Shown one piece after another: positions 54,529 through 63,172 of a stretch of DNA of 64,000 nucleotides. How positions within the stretch are numbered: position 1 is the first letter of the stretch; every line of letters starts with the position of its first letter. The position numbers and the translations under genes are program-made. The DNA comes from Microcystis wesenbergii NRERC-220 (lineage in GTDB: Bacteria > Cyanobacteriota > Cyanobacteriia > Cyanobacteriales > Microcystaceae). The notes under the pieces were generated by a model, which saw nothing but the letters and a program-made list of their open reading frames with translations, was not told the DNA's origin and did not search any database. The DNA lies in contig NZ_JAVSJA010000001.1 in NCBI RefSeq assembly GCF_032027425.1, positions 496,001 to 560,000 on the forward strand, read 5' to 3'.

Positions 54529-54839
54529 AGTACCTAAGCAAAATTAATTACACATCCACTAACCCTCTGGCACTATTGCAACAGTGCCTATCTCAAAAAT
54601 GGCAATTAATTTGGCACGACTACTTATCTCCCGTCTCCCGTCTCCTGTCTCCTGTCTCGACGCTCTTATTCTTTGTGTGATCAGTTTAACTTATATAGGA
54701 GCGATCAATCTTTGTGTCCTTTGTGTCTTTGTGGTTCTTTCCACTCGCTCGCTAGTAGGACTGTATCTTAGAATACATTTTACCCAGCAAACCTAAGAGA
54801 GCCCTGTCTCGACTAAGAAATTAATTTGGCACGACTACT
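54529..54839. mobile_element. MITE family 2, divergent, with two right ends
   Basis: The left end AGTACCTAAGCAAAATTAATT at 54529 is followed by a right end (GGCACGACTACT) at 54624 and a second identical right end at 54839, each followed by TA. The 96-bp version is a diverged form of the 102-bp element. The sequence between the two right ends holds short CCTGTCTC repeats. Confidence 0.7.
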
Positions 54840-54841
54840 TA

Positions 54842-55374
54842 TTAGTCTCCATTAACATTTCTGAGCCTATTGTTAAGTTTGGCTAATAACAGCTTATTTT
54901 TAGTTCTTTGTCAAGCCCCTATTACAATTTTTAATCTTTGACCTTTAGCCCGATTTAACATTGATCTTAAAAATCTGGTTTTTTGTAGCGAAGAAAACAG
55001 TTTTATTAACCATTATCTGCAGCTATAGAGGGAAATCGGGGAGGGCTGATAATCCTTGAAAGCCTTGTCAATACTAGCATTATTACCTCTCGAAATTTCA
55101 CTAATTCCCTTAGTTTTCCTAACCTTGATCCCCTCTAGGACACAAAAAATTAAAAACCCTTTATCTTAACTTGGTTTTTAGCGCAAGTCAACCCTTTATT
55201 TAAATTTTTGATTCTCTTGCCCGATAACGATATAAATTCTCGTAATGACCAACCGATTTTCCGTGATACGGTTGAACAGAACGCAACCAAGTTAGCTCTG
55301 CAAACAAAAAGGAATGTTAGCAAATTCCTTCAGCTTTGCATTGGGAACTTGCTAACGCACAATTAAGAAAGTCT
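54842..55374. other. Leader region of the RlpA-like gene
   Basis: No gene is seen in about 530 AT-rich bases. Near the end, GTTAGCAAATTCC (about 55316-55328) can pair with GGGAACTTGCTAAC (about 55343-55356), 18 bases before the start codon, which could be a structured leader. Confidence 0.45.
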
Positions 55375-56112
55375 ATGAATAAACAACTGATCAACAAACT
55401 ACAAGCTGTAACCGCTCTCACGGTATTGGGGACTACAGCCTCGATAATTTGTTCCCAGACAGCAGGACACAGCAACAGCCTGACGGATATTAGCGTAGAC
55501 CGTCAAACTGTTATCGAGTCAACTACTCAAACCGTTCTGTCCGCTTTTTCTAATAGTCGAACAACTGATTCAGATATTAAAGTATCACGTTCTGTTCAAG
55601 ATAATGCTAACGAAATTCTGAAAACTTTGGAGTCCCTAGTGGACAAAGAAAATACCGTCCCTGCAAGCGTTACACCCCGGCCCCAAGAGGCCATTCCTTC
55701 GACGGTACAACCCCAATCACAACCCAATCAAGTCAAGCCGGCCCCGGCCAGCAATCCTGCCTCAGTCACACCGCCAGAGAAGCCAAAAACAAGTCCAGAG
55801 GTAAAAACCAGCAGTCGCCCCCGTAAAAAGGGAATGGCCTCCTGGTATGGTCGCGGTTTCCATGGTCGTCGCACCGCTAGTGGTGAGACTTTTAACTCTA
55901 GTGGTTTAACCGCCGCTCATCGCTATCTACCTTTCGGCACCAAGGTTAGGGTAACTAATCTGCGTAATGGGCGCTCGGTGGTGGTGCGAATTAACGATCG
56001 CGGTCCGTTTAGCGGTGGTCGCGTCATCGACCTTTCCAGAGGTGCGGCAGCGATTATCGGTGTCTTCCAATCGGGAGTTGCCCCAGTTGTCTTGGAAGTT
56101 TTAGGCAGATAA
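55375..56112 (+). CDS. RlpA-like (septal ring lytic transglycosylase) protein
   Basis: The 245-residue product has an N-terminal hydrophobic signal ([20 protein letters not shown]), a Ser/Thr-rich then Pro-rich linker (about 85-160), and a C-terminal double-psi beta-barrel domain: [44 protein letters not shown] and [23 protein letters not shown]. These motifs define RlpA, which cleaves peptidoglycan strands lacking stem peptides in other bacteria. I chose ATG 55375, because the upstream extension from 55336 lacks signal features. No SPOR domain is present. Confidence 0.88.
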   Translation: MNKQLINKLQAVTALTVLGTTASIICSQTAGHSNSLTDISVDRQTVIESTTQTVLSAFSNSRTTDSDIKVSRSVQDNANEILKTLESLVDKENTVPASVTPRPQEAIPSTVQPQSQPNQVKPAPASNPASVTPPEKPKTSPEVKTSSRPRKKGMASWYGRGFHGRRTASGETFNSSGLTAAHRYLPFGTKVRVTNLRNGRSVVVRINDRGPFSGGRVIDLSRGAAAIIGVFQSGVAPVVLEVLGR

Positions 56113-56466
56113 TCAGTTATCAGTTATCAGTAAACAGTTATCAGTAAACAGTAAGCAGTGAAAAGACAGCACTGTTAATGCTACTCAATACCCCTCACTC
56201 AATAATGCGTCTTGGAAAATTCAGTACAAATGATCGGGATTCCTCCTTATCCCTGACTTGAAAGAGGGTGTAGGGTGTGGGGTGTGGGGTGTAGGGAAGG
56301 AAACCTCTTTCATCTGTGGGGGTGAAAATTTTTTCATCGGGACTGACTAAAAACTCACATCTGATCAGTGATAACTGATAACTGGTAACTGGTAACTGGT
56401 AACTGGTAACTGATCACTGATAACTGATCACTGCTATAGTGATCCTATTGAGATTTGACTGGGTTT
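56113..56466. repeat. Spacer rich in short tandem repeats
   Basis: Three kinds are present: CAGTTATCAGT iterations (56113-56160), GGGTGTAGGGTGTGGGG iterations (about 56267-56297), and ACTGGTAACTGG / TGATAACTGATCAC iterations (about 56365-56437). The GTGTGGGG run is like the core of MITE family 1 but without its ends. Confidence 0.8.
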
Positions 56467-57168
56467 ATGTTAGAAATTAGCGATTTATCGGTTAATTATG
56501 GCGGAATCAAGGCATTACAGCAGGTTAGCTTAAGGGTAGAAAAGGGGGAAATTGTCACCCTGATTGGAGCGAACGGAGCAGGAAAAACGACGACTCTAAA
56601 GACGATATCTCGGATTTTAACGGCAAAGACCGGGCGAATAATTTATCAGGGTCAAGATATTACCCATTTACCACCCCATGAAATCGTTAAACGGGGAATT
56701 GCCCATAGTCCGGAAGGGAGAAGAATCTTAGCGCGTCAAACAGTCTTGACAAATTTGCAGTTAGGGGCCTATACGAGAAGCGATCGCCTAGGAGTAAAAA
56801 GCGATATCGAAGAGCAGTGGCGACTGTTTCCCCGACTATCGGAGCGCCGAGAGCAGTTAGCGGGAACCCTAAGCGGTGGGGAACAGCAGATGCTTGCGAT
56901 CGCAAGAGCTTTAATGAGTCGTCCCAAGTTATTGTTACTAGACGAACCCAGTTTAGGACTAGCACCGCAGATAGTGCGAGAAATCTTCAGTATTATCCGT
57001 CAATTAAACAAATCGGGAGTAACTATCCTGTTAGTGGAACAAAACGCCAATTTAGCCCTAGAAACTGCCAATCGCGGCTATGTTTTGGCAGCGGGACGCT
57101 TGACTATCGCAGGAGAAGCCGGGGATTTACTCAGGGATGAGCGGGTCAAACAAGCTTATTTGGGTTAA
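56467..57168 (+). CDS. livF: Branched-chain/neutral amino acid ABC transporter ATPase, LivF type
   Basis: The 233-residue ATP-binding subunit has Walker A GANGAGKTTTLKT, the Q-loop/LivF signature AHSPEGRRILARQTVLTNL, the ABC signature LSGGEQQMLAIARALM, Walker B LLLLDEPSLGL and the H-loop position occupied by ILLVEQNANLAL. These are typical of LivF, the second ATPase of branched-chain amino acid uptake systems (NatE in cyanobacteria). ATG 56467 was chosen over the upstream TTG. The partner genes (livG, livH, livM, livJ) are not next to it, as is common in cyanobacteria. Confidence 0.92.
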   Translation: MLEISDLSVNYGGIKALQQVSLRVEKGEIVTLIGANGAGKTTTLKTISRILTAKTGRIIYQGQDITHLPPHEIVKRGIAHSPEGRRILARQTVLTNLQLGAYTRSDRLGVKSDIEEQWRLFPRLSERREQLAGTLSGGEQQMLAIARALMSRPKLLLLDEPSLGLAPQIVREIFSIIRQLNKSGVTILLVEQNANLALETANRGYVLAAGRLTIAGEAGDLLRDERVKQAYLG

Positions 57169-57292
57169 TCGATGATGATGCGCCAATTATAGATAAAAGC
57201 CTATGGTAAAGGTAGGACAAAAAATATTCACAAAATTTTACAAAGTCGCATAAAATGAACACATAACGAAATAGGTATTTTTTCTTACTGCC

Positions 57293-58954
57293 ATGCTAAC
57301 GGCTAACTTCCCCTGGCTCACTGCCATCATTTTGCTCCCCTTGCTTTCCTCCTTCCTAATCCCTGTAATCCCCGACAAGGAAGGAAAAACCGTTCGTTGG
57401 TTTGCTCTTGGAGTCGGACTAGCAGACTTTGTTTTAATGTGCTACGTCTTTTTACAAAAATATGATTTAAGCAACCCCAACCTACAATTAGTGGAAAAAA
57501 TCGATTGGGTTCCCCAAATAGGTTTAAGTTGGGCGGTGTCGGTAGATGGTATCTCGGCACCGTTAGTTTTATTAGCAGGATTGGTGACAACCCTTTCTAT
57601 CTTGGCCGCGTGGCAAGTGGACCGCAAACCCCGTTTATTCTACTTCCTGATGCTGTTGCTCTACGCCGCTCAGATTGGTGTTTTCGTCGCCCAAGACTTA
57701 TTATTATTCTTTTTAATGTGGGAAATCGAGTTAATTCCCGTTTATCTACTCGTTTCCATCTGGGGTGGTCAAAAACGTCGTTATGCCGCCACTAAATTCT
57801 TACTCTACACCGCCGCCGCTTCTATCTTCATCCTCGTTGCCGGTCTAGCCATGGCCCTTTACGGTGGTGGTGCGATGACCTTTGATATGGCGGAATTAGG
57901 ATTTAAAGATTATCCCCTCGCTTTAGAATTAGTCCTTTACGCTGGTTTATTAATCGCTTTCGGAGTCAAACTCGCCATCTTCCCCCTCCATACTTGGCTC
58001 CCCGATGCTCACGGTGAAGCTTCTGCACCTGTATCGATGATTCTCGCTGGTGTTCTCCTCAAAATGGGTGGTTATGGTTTAATCCGTCTTAATATGGGGC
58101 TTCTACCCGATGCACACATTTATTTTGCCCCGATTCTAGCGATTCTCGGTGTCGTTAATATTATCTACGGTGCTTTCGCTTCCTTCGGTCAACAAAACAT
58201 GAAACGCCGTCTCGCTTATTCCTCGGTTTCACACATGGGATTTGTCCTTTTAGGGATTGCTTCCTTTACCGATGTGGGTATTAGCGGCGCTATGTTACAA
58301 ATGCTCTCCCATGGTTTAATTGCCGCCGTCTTATTCTTCCTTGCTGGTGTCACCTACGACCGCACCCATACCTTAGCTTTAAACGAGATGGGTGGGATTG
58401 CCCAAGCGATGCCGAAAGTCTTCGCTCTCTTTACTGCCGGCGCCATGGCTTCCCTAGCGCTACCCGGAATGAGCGGTTTTGCCAGTGAAATTACTGTATT
58501 CATCGGTGTCACTAGCAGTGACGTTTATAGCCAAACCTTCCGGGTTGTGACTGTCTTCCTCGCTTCCGTTGGTTTAATCCTCACCCCCATTTATCTACTC
58601 TCCATGCTCCGTCAAGTTTTCTACGGAGATGGTTCTTCCTGCGATATTACTAACATTCTCCCCAACAAAAGTAACGAACAAGCAGTTTGTTTCGGTACTA
58701 GCTGTGTCCTTCCTGACGAATCAGAATATATTGACGCTAAACCCAGAGAAATCTTTATCGCTGTCTCTTTCCTCGCTTTGATTGTCGCTATCGGTTTTTA
58801 TCCCCAACTAGCTACCCGTATCTACGATGTCAAAACGGTGGCAGTTAACTCGGAAGTGCGTCAAGCTTACACAGAAATCGCCGCTACTCGTCAAAATATC
58901 TACGCTGAAACTCAAGCGGATGTAAGCGCCAAGGTTGCCAGCATCTTCCAATAA
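57293..58954 (+). CDS. ndhD: NAD(P)H-quinone oxidoreductase subunit 4 (NdhD)
   Basis: The 553-residue membrane protein is a proton-pumping, antiporter-like subunit of thylakoid NDH-1, which serves respiration and cyclic electron flow. Motifs include [17 protein letters not shown] (key Glu), [38 protein letters not shown] and [19 protein letters not shown]. Multiple transmembrane helices span the length. A conserved-looking insertion near 455-490 is Cys-containing (SSCDITNIL..., AVCFGTSC). The gene has its own terminator. Confidence 0.96.
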   Translation: MLTANFPWLTAIILLPLLSSFLIPVIPDKEGKTVRWFALGVGLADFVLMCYVFLQKYDLSNPNLQLVEKIDWVPQIGLSWAVSVDGISAPLVLLAGLVTTLSILAAWQVDRKPRLFYFLMLLLYAAQIGVFVAQDLLLFFLMWEIELIPVYLLVSIWGGQKRRYAATKFLLYTAAASIFILVAGLAMALYGGGAMTFDMAELGFKDYPLALELVLYAGLLIAFGVKLAIFPLHTWLPDAHGEASAPVSMILAGVLLKMGGYGLIRLNMGLLPDAHIYFAPILAILGVVNIIYGAFASFGQQNMKRRLAYSSVSHMGFVLLGIASFTDVGISGAMLQMLSHGLIAAVLFFLAGVTYDRTHTLALNEMGGIAQAMPKVFALFTAGAMASLALPGMSGFASEITVFIGVTSSDVYSQTFRVVTVFLASVGLILTPIYLLSMLRQVFYGDGSSCDITNILPNKSNEQAVCFGTSCVLPDESEYIDAKPREIFIAVSFLALIVAIGFYPQLATRIYDVKTVAVNSEVRQAYTEIAATRQNIYAETQADVSAKVASIFQ

Positions 58955-58980
58955 ATTGGCAAGTCTAAGGTTAATAGGTT

Positions 58981-59013
58981 ATCAGGAGTAGAAATTCTGC
59001 TCCTGATTTTTTT
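58981..59013 (+). terminator. Rho-independent terminator of ndhD
   Basis: ATCAGGAGTAGAA pairs with TTCTGCTCCTGAT (one G-T pair), followed by a run of seven T. It lies about 26 bases after the ndhD stop. Confidence 0.85.
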
Positions 59014-59073
59014 GGCGAGGAAAAAGATGCGAGCATTTATACTAAAATCTAAGATAGCTGGTTTAATACGCAC

Positions 59074-59106
59074 AGAAAACGGGTTTCTCCGAGAAACCCG
59101 TTTTCT
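59074..59106. repeat. Inverted repeat nearly identical to the terminator at 443-475
   Basis: AGAAAACGGGTTTCTC followed by GAGAAACCCGTTTTCT matches the hairpin downstream of the phosphohexomutase gene in all but the loop-proximal bases. It lies between the ndhD terminator and the methyltransferase gene. Confidence 0.85.
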
Positions 59107-59212
59107 ACTCATGCACTCATGCAAAAAGGGGAATAAATAATCAGTCTTTAATAACCAGATTTAGTATAATATCGTCTCTGGGATCAAAACAAAAGCTTAG
59201 AATAGAGAAAAT

Positions 59213-60256
59213 ATGTGGACTTTTATTGATTTATTTGCCGGTATAGGAGGATTTAGAATCGCCCTAGAAAATCTCGGTTGTCAATGCGTTTTTTCCTCGG
59301 AAATCGATCCTCACTCCCAAAAGGTTTACTTGGCTAACTATGGTCATTTACCCGATAATCAAGACATCAGAAAATTAGAGGTAAAAACTGTCCCCGATCA
59401 TGATATACTATGCGGCGGGTTTCCCTGTCAAGCCTTTAGTATCGCCGGCAGAAAACACGGTTTTGAAGATGCACGCGGAACCTTATTTTTTGAAGTTGCC
59501 CGGATCCTACACGAAAAGAAACCGAAAGCTTTTATCTTAGAAAATGTCCAGGGTTTAGTCCATCATGATCGAGGTAAAACTTTAAAAACTATTTTAGATA
59601 TACTAGAAAAGGATTTCCATTATTTTGTCCCTAGTCCCCAGATTTTAAATGCCAGATATTTTGGGGTTCCTCAAAACCGTCCCCGAATTTTTATCGTCGG
59701 TTTTCGAGAAGATTTAAATATTTACCATTTTTCCTATCCCCAACCAACCCATCAAGAAACTTGTCTCAAAGATATCCTAGAAGAAAAGGAAGTCAGCGTT
59801 AAATATTATCTCTCTAATCAGTATTTAGAAACTTTGTTTAAACACAGGGCCAGACACGAAAATAAAGGTAATGGGTTCGGTTATGAGATTATTTCTCCCG
59901 ATGGTATCGCTAATGCTATTGTAGTGGGAGGTATGGGAAAAGAAAGAAATTTAGTTATCGATCAAAGACTGAATAATTTTACTCCGGTTACTCGCATTAA
60001 GGGAGAGGTAAATAAATTATTCGTCCGCAGAATGACCCCCAGAGAATGGGCAAGATTACAGGGATTTCCCGATAGTTTTCGGATTGTTGTTAGCGATGTC
60101 CAAGCTTATAAACAGTTCGGCAATTCTGTGGCTATTCCCGTGGTAAAAGCAGTGGCAAAAGAGGTGATTAAAGCTTTAGATTTATCCAGAGATTCTCAAG
60201 AAAATATCAGCCTTAAAGACCTACAGGGGAGACAATTAGAACTATTGTCAATCTGA
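59213..60256 (+). CDS. DNA (cytosine-5-)-methyltransferase
   Basis: The 347-residue enzyme has the ordered motifs of C5 methyltransferases: motif I FIDLFAGIGGFRIAL, motif IV GGFPCQAFSIAG with the catalytic Cys, motif VI FILENVQGL, motif VIII NARYFGVPQNRPRIFIVGF, motif IX RRMTPREWARLQGFPDSF and motif X QFGNSVAIPVV. It transfers methyl from S-adenosylmethionine to cytosine in a specific site, which the sequence alone does not reveal. The downstream gene may be its restriction partner. Confidence 0.94.
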   Translation: MWTFIDLFAGIGGFRIALENLGCQCVFSSEIDPHSQKVYLANYGHLPDNQDIRKLEVKTVPDHDILCGGFPCQAFSIAGRKHGFEDARGTLFFEVARILHEKKPKAFILENVQGLVHHDRGKTLKTILDILEKDFHYFVPSPQILNARYFGVPQNRPRIFIVGFREDLNIYHFSYPQPTHQETCLKDILEEKEVSVKYYLSNQYLETLFKHRARHENKGNGFGYEIISPDGIANAIVVGGMGKERNLVIDQRLNNFTPVTRIKGEVNKLFVRRMTPREWARLQGFPDSFRIVVSDVQAYKQFGNSVAIPVVKAVAKEVIKALDLSRDSQENISLKDLQGRQLELLSI

Positions 60257-60438
60257 GGAACAATAACAATTTTGTCTAGGGGGTTGGGTATAGGACAGCG
60301 TTTCTTATCAAGATGAAGTATAACCTAATTTGGTATTGACGACCGACGACCGGCTCCCCAAAACCAAAACTTCCTATCTCACCCTTAAGATAACTGCTAT
60401 AATAATAGTTAATTATTTGATCAATGCGATTGCTGTTT

Positions 60439-61191
60439 ATGCTGAAGTCTGACTGGATTAAATTAATCAATGCTATTCGTCTCCGAAAAATTAATTATCG
60501 TGGTAAAGACGGTGAATTTAGTTATCGATGCTTTTACCAACAAGTATCAGATTCTAGAAGAGATTTAGAAGACGAGAAAAATATACCTTTCACTCTAGAA
60601 AAATCTGGACTGGAGTTTTCTGGCAAAAATAATACATTTTGGTTGACTTGTTTTTATAACTATGAAATACCCCCCGCACTTAATCAGCAAGAAACCTATC
60701 AGTTTGATCAAGTGTTAAAAAAGTCAATTGATGACATTTTTTCTGATCGTATTTGCACTGGACAAAGAGATTTTACACTGACCACCTCTTTCAGTAGTTC
60801 TCATAATACAGATAACTTCTTTTACCATGCTGGTTTTTATGCGGCAGCTTTTCTATATGCTTTTGGTGTCAAAGAACCAAAAATGCAGTTAATCGATCAA
60901 GAATGGATAGTAATTGATGAAAAACTAGGCTACTTAGATTTTGCCACCTATTTTAGCTATCCAAAAGCTATTCCTATCGGGCTGCCTATCCCTAAATTTA
61001 TCGATTTAAAAACTACATCAAATTTTCAATTAGCAGAAGGGTTAGAAATAAACGATTTAAAAACTACATCAAATTTTCAATTAGCAGAAGGGTTAGAAAT
61101 AAACGATCAAAATCATACTAATTATCAGCAAGCTTCCCAATACTTAGATGAGATCAGAAGGGAAATTAAAGATGGTTTACTTGACCAATAA
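60439..61191 (+). CDS. Unrecognised protein beside the methyltransferase (possible restriction enzyme)
   Basis: The 250-residue frame (MLKSDWIKLINAIRLRKINY...; an ATG at 60424 adds five residues) matches no family I know. It is AT-rich and follows the methyltransferase by about 180 bases, with an extended -10 box (TGCTATAAT, 60395-60403). No clear PD-(D/E)XK or HNH motif stands out; the segments DQEWIVIDEKLGYLDFATYF and FIDLKTTSNFQL contain acidic and Lys residues that could be part of one. A 51-bp in-frame tandem duplication lies at 61002-61103. Confidence 0.6.
   Translation: MLKSDWIKLINAIRLRKINYRGKDGEFSYRCFYQQVSDSRRDLEDEKNIPFTLEKSGLEFSGKNNTFWLTCFYNYEIPPALNQQETYQFDQVLKKSIDDIFSDRICTGQRDFTLTTSFSSSHNTDNFFYHAGFYAAAFLYAFGVKEPKMQLIDQEWIVIDEKLGYLDFATYFSYPKAIPIGLPIPKFIDLKTTSNFQLAEGLEINDLKTTSNFQLAEGLEINDQNHTNYQQASQYLDEIRREIKDGLLDQ
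61002..61103 (+). repeat. 51-bp in-frame tandem duplication
   Basis: Units 61002-61052 and 61053-61103 are essentially identical and each encodes DLKTTSNFQLAEGLEIN. The duplication adds 17 residues without shifting the frame. The near identity suggests a recent event. Confidence 0.93.
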
Positions 61192-61266
61192 TAACGTAAA
61201 TCAGGATAATAAATGGCTCTCTTGTCCTTTGTTTAATAATTTTTACTAATTAAATGTCTGGTAAGG

Positions 61267-62759
61267 ATTCAGGTCAGGGGATTGACAAAAACAGAAAAAA
61301 GTGTAGATTGAGAGGATGAAGCAAAAAGAACCGCAGCAGCTACTAGACAGGGAAAGCCTGAAAAACCTGACCCCAGAACAACTGGTGGAAATGGTGCTGA
61401 AATTACAGAAGTTAGTAGTCAAACAAGGCGAAACCATCGAGAAGCTGAAGGGTCATCTAGATAAGGATAGCAAAACCTCATCGAAACCCCCCTCCACAGA
61501 CTGGCTAAGAAAGCCAGAAAAAGTCAAAGAAGGCGAAAAGAAAGAGGGACGCAGCCCCGTCCGGGCAAAAAGGGCATGAGGGAAAAACCCGCAAAGGATT
61601 TGGACGAATAGACCGCACTGAGAGCGTCAAAGCCGAAAAGTGCCCCCATTGTGGCAGTAGCCATCTCGCCCCGGGTGAACGCCGACAACGCACTTTGATA
61701 GTAGCCCAGCTAGTAGAAAGGCCAATAGAAATAGTAGAGTATAAGCAAGAATGTGCCTACTGTGCTGATTGTGGCGGGCCAGTTTTCGGGGTTTTGCCAG
61801 AAGACGTAGTACCCGGTCAAGATTTGGGAGTAAGCTTACAAGCCCTGTTGGGGTGGATGAGTCATTATGGGCATCTATCCTACAGCAAACAGCAAGAATG
61901 GCTGGCGAGAAATTGGCAGAATAGAAGTAGGGATAGGGACATTACAAGCCACCACACAACGTTGAGCTTCTGCGGTAGAACCCTCAGTCAGAGAACTACA
62001 AGAGTGGGTCAGAGAACAACCCCAAGTCCACGTAGAGGAATCACCGTGGTTAGTTAAGGGCATCAAAGAATGGTTGTGGAATATTAGTGGTGTGGGCTTT
62101 TCCCTCTTCCAGGCGGGGGACACCCGCTCGCGACAAGAATTAGAGCATCTGCTGGGAAAAAGTTTTGCTGGGGTATTAATCTCCGATGATTTCAGTGTCT
62201 ACAATGGCTATGGGGCGGCCGCCCAGCAGAAATGTCTGGCCCATTTACTGCGGCATTTTAAGCAGGTAGAAAAACTGAAAACTCCTCATCACTCACGGAA
62301 GCCTTTAGGCAACATCTGCAATATCGAGAAACCGGCGCTCGGTCTATCTATAACCACTGGGTCAGGGATTTTCGACTGCGGTTAGAGCAAGCTTTAGCAG
62401 TGTGGCGACCCCAGGCGGGTTATGCTGCGGGTTTATTGCTGAAATCCTTGCTGGACAAGTCCCATCAGTGCTGGTATTTTCTTGACGTACCAGAAGTTCC
62501 TCCCGACAATAACCGAGCGGAGCGTTCCCTACGCCTAGGAGTAACCAAGCGCAAGATAGCTGGTGGTTCTCGCTCCTTCAGTGGCTTTGTCGATACTGCT
62601 CGTTTGTTGACCGTGATTCAGTCTTGTCGCGCTCAAGGCCGTTCGGTTTTAACTTTCTTCCGTCAGGCTTTGGCCTCTGTCCATCACCCCTTGAATACGG
62701 TTGTCTCTCTTATCCCCACTGCTGATTTTTCTCTCTTTGTCAACCCCTAGACCTGAATA
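61267..62759 (+). mobile_element. IS66-type element, decayed
   Basis: The ends ATTCAGGTCAGGGGATTGACA and, in reverse, ATTCAGGTCTAGGGGTTGACA are imperfect inverted repeats. The interior is one transposase gene with several frameshifts. The accessory orfA/orfB genes of typical IS66 elements are absent. Confidence 0.8.
61316..62750 (+). pseudogene. IS66-family transposase with multiple frameshifts
   Basis: The pieces follow in order but in different frames. The coiled-coil N-terminus (LTPEQLVEMVLKLQKLVVKQ, then SKTSSKPPSTDW) comes first. A zinc-finger part (CPHCGSSHL, then CAYCADCGG) follows. The catalytic core has LISDDFSVYNGYGAAAQQKCLAHLLRHFK, and the C-terminus has VPPDNNRAERSLR and GGSRSFSGFVDTARLLTVI. 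At least three frameshifts (near 61570, 61940 and 62300) inactivate it. Confidence 0.88.
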
Positions 62760-62802
62760 TTTACATTTTGTTAGCCCTTGTTTTTCCTTTATTTTGTACA
62801 GA

Positions 62803-62973
62803 ATGTCTCAAAAAAACAAAATTGCTTTAGTTTTTATCTCAACGGGTTTAATTAGTGCTATTACATTAAGTTTAGTTCTCCCAGAGGAAAAGTTAATTCT
62901 GGCTTTGTCTTCTCCTAGCGCTTTAATTGGTGCGGGTTTAGCGCAATGGTCATCAAACAAAGAGGAAGAATAA
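62803..62973 (+). CDS. Small membrane protein, possibly holin-like
   Basis: The 56-residue product has a basic N-terminus (MSQKNK), two hydrophobic segments (IALVFISTGLISAITLSLVL and LILALSSPSALIGAGLAQW) and a charged C-terminus (SSNKEEE). This layout resembles small phage holins. The next gene starts three bases after its stop and looks like an M15-type peptidoglycan peptidase, which makes a lysis-like pair. No family was recognised, so the holin idea is inference from layout. Confidence 0.5.
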   Translation: MSQKNKIALVFISTGLISAITLSLVLPEEKLILALSSPSALIGAGLAQWSSNKEEE

Positions 62974-62976
62974 CCA

Positions 62977-63123
62977 ATGGCTTCTACTAAAATTAATTGG
63001 AATGATCCTCAGTCTAAGATCAGCAGATATTTTAGCGTGAGCGAAGTAACCAAAAACGACCCGCGCCGGATTCCCCCTACTGGTAGCGATATAGAGCGCG
63101 AGATTTTAGGCGTTGTCAGATGA
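62977..63123 (+). pseudogene. N-terminal fragment of an M15-type peptidase, cut by IS1
   Basis: The frame MASTKINWNDPQSKISRYFS, then VTKNDPRRIPPTGSDIEREI, resembles the start of D-Ala-D-Ala carboxypeptidase-like (peptidase M15) proteins of cyanobacteria. At 63109 the end of IS1 (GGCGTTGTCAGATG) begins, so only about 44 codons are host-derived. The zinc-binding catalytic part is missing from this window. Confidence 0.5.
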
Positions 63124-63172
63124 AGAGATGAGAAGGCAAAATAGATAGAAACTCAATGAAGGAAAAAAAACG

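Noticed and set aside
54584-54796. Open frame on the + strand (70 codons)
   Set aside because: It starts inside a MITE and passes through CCTGTCTC repeats; its hydrophobicity comes from T-rich repeats.
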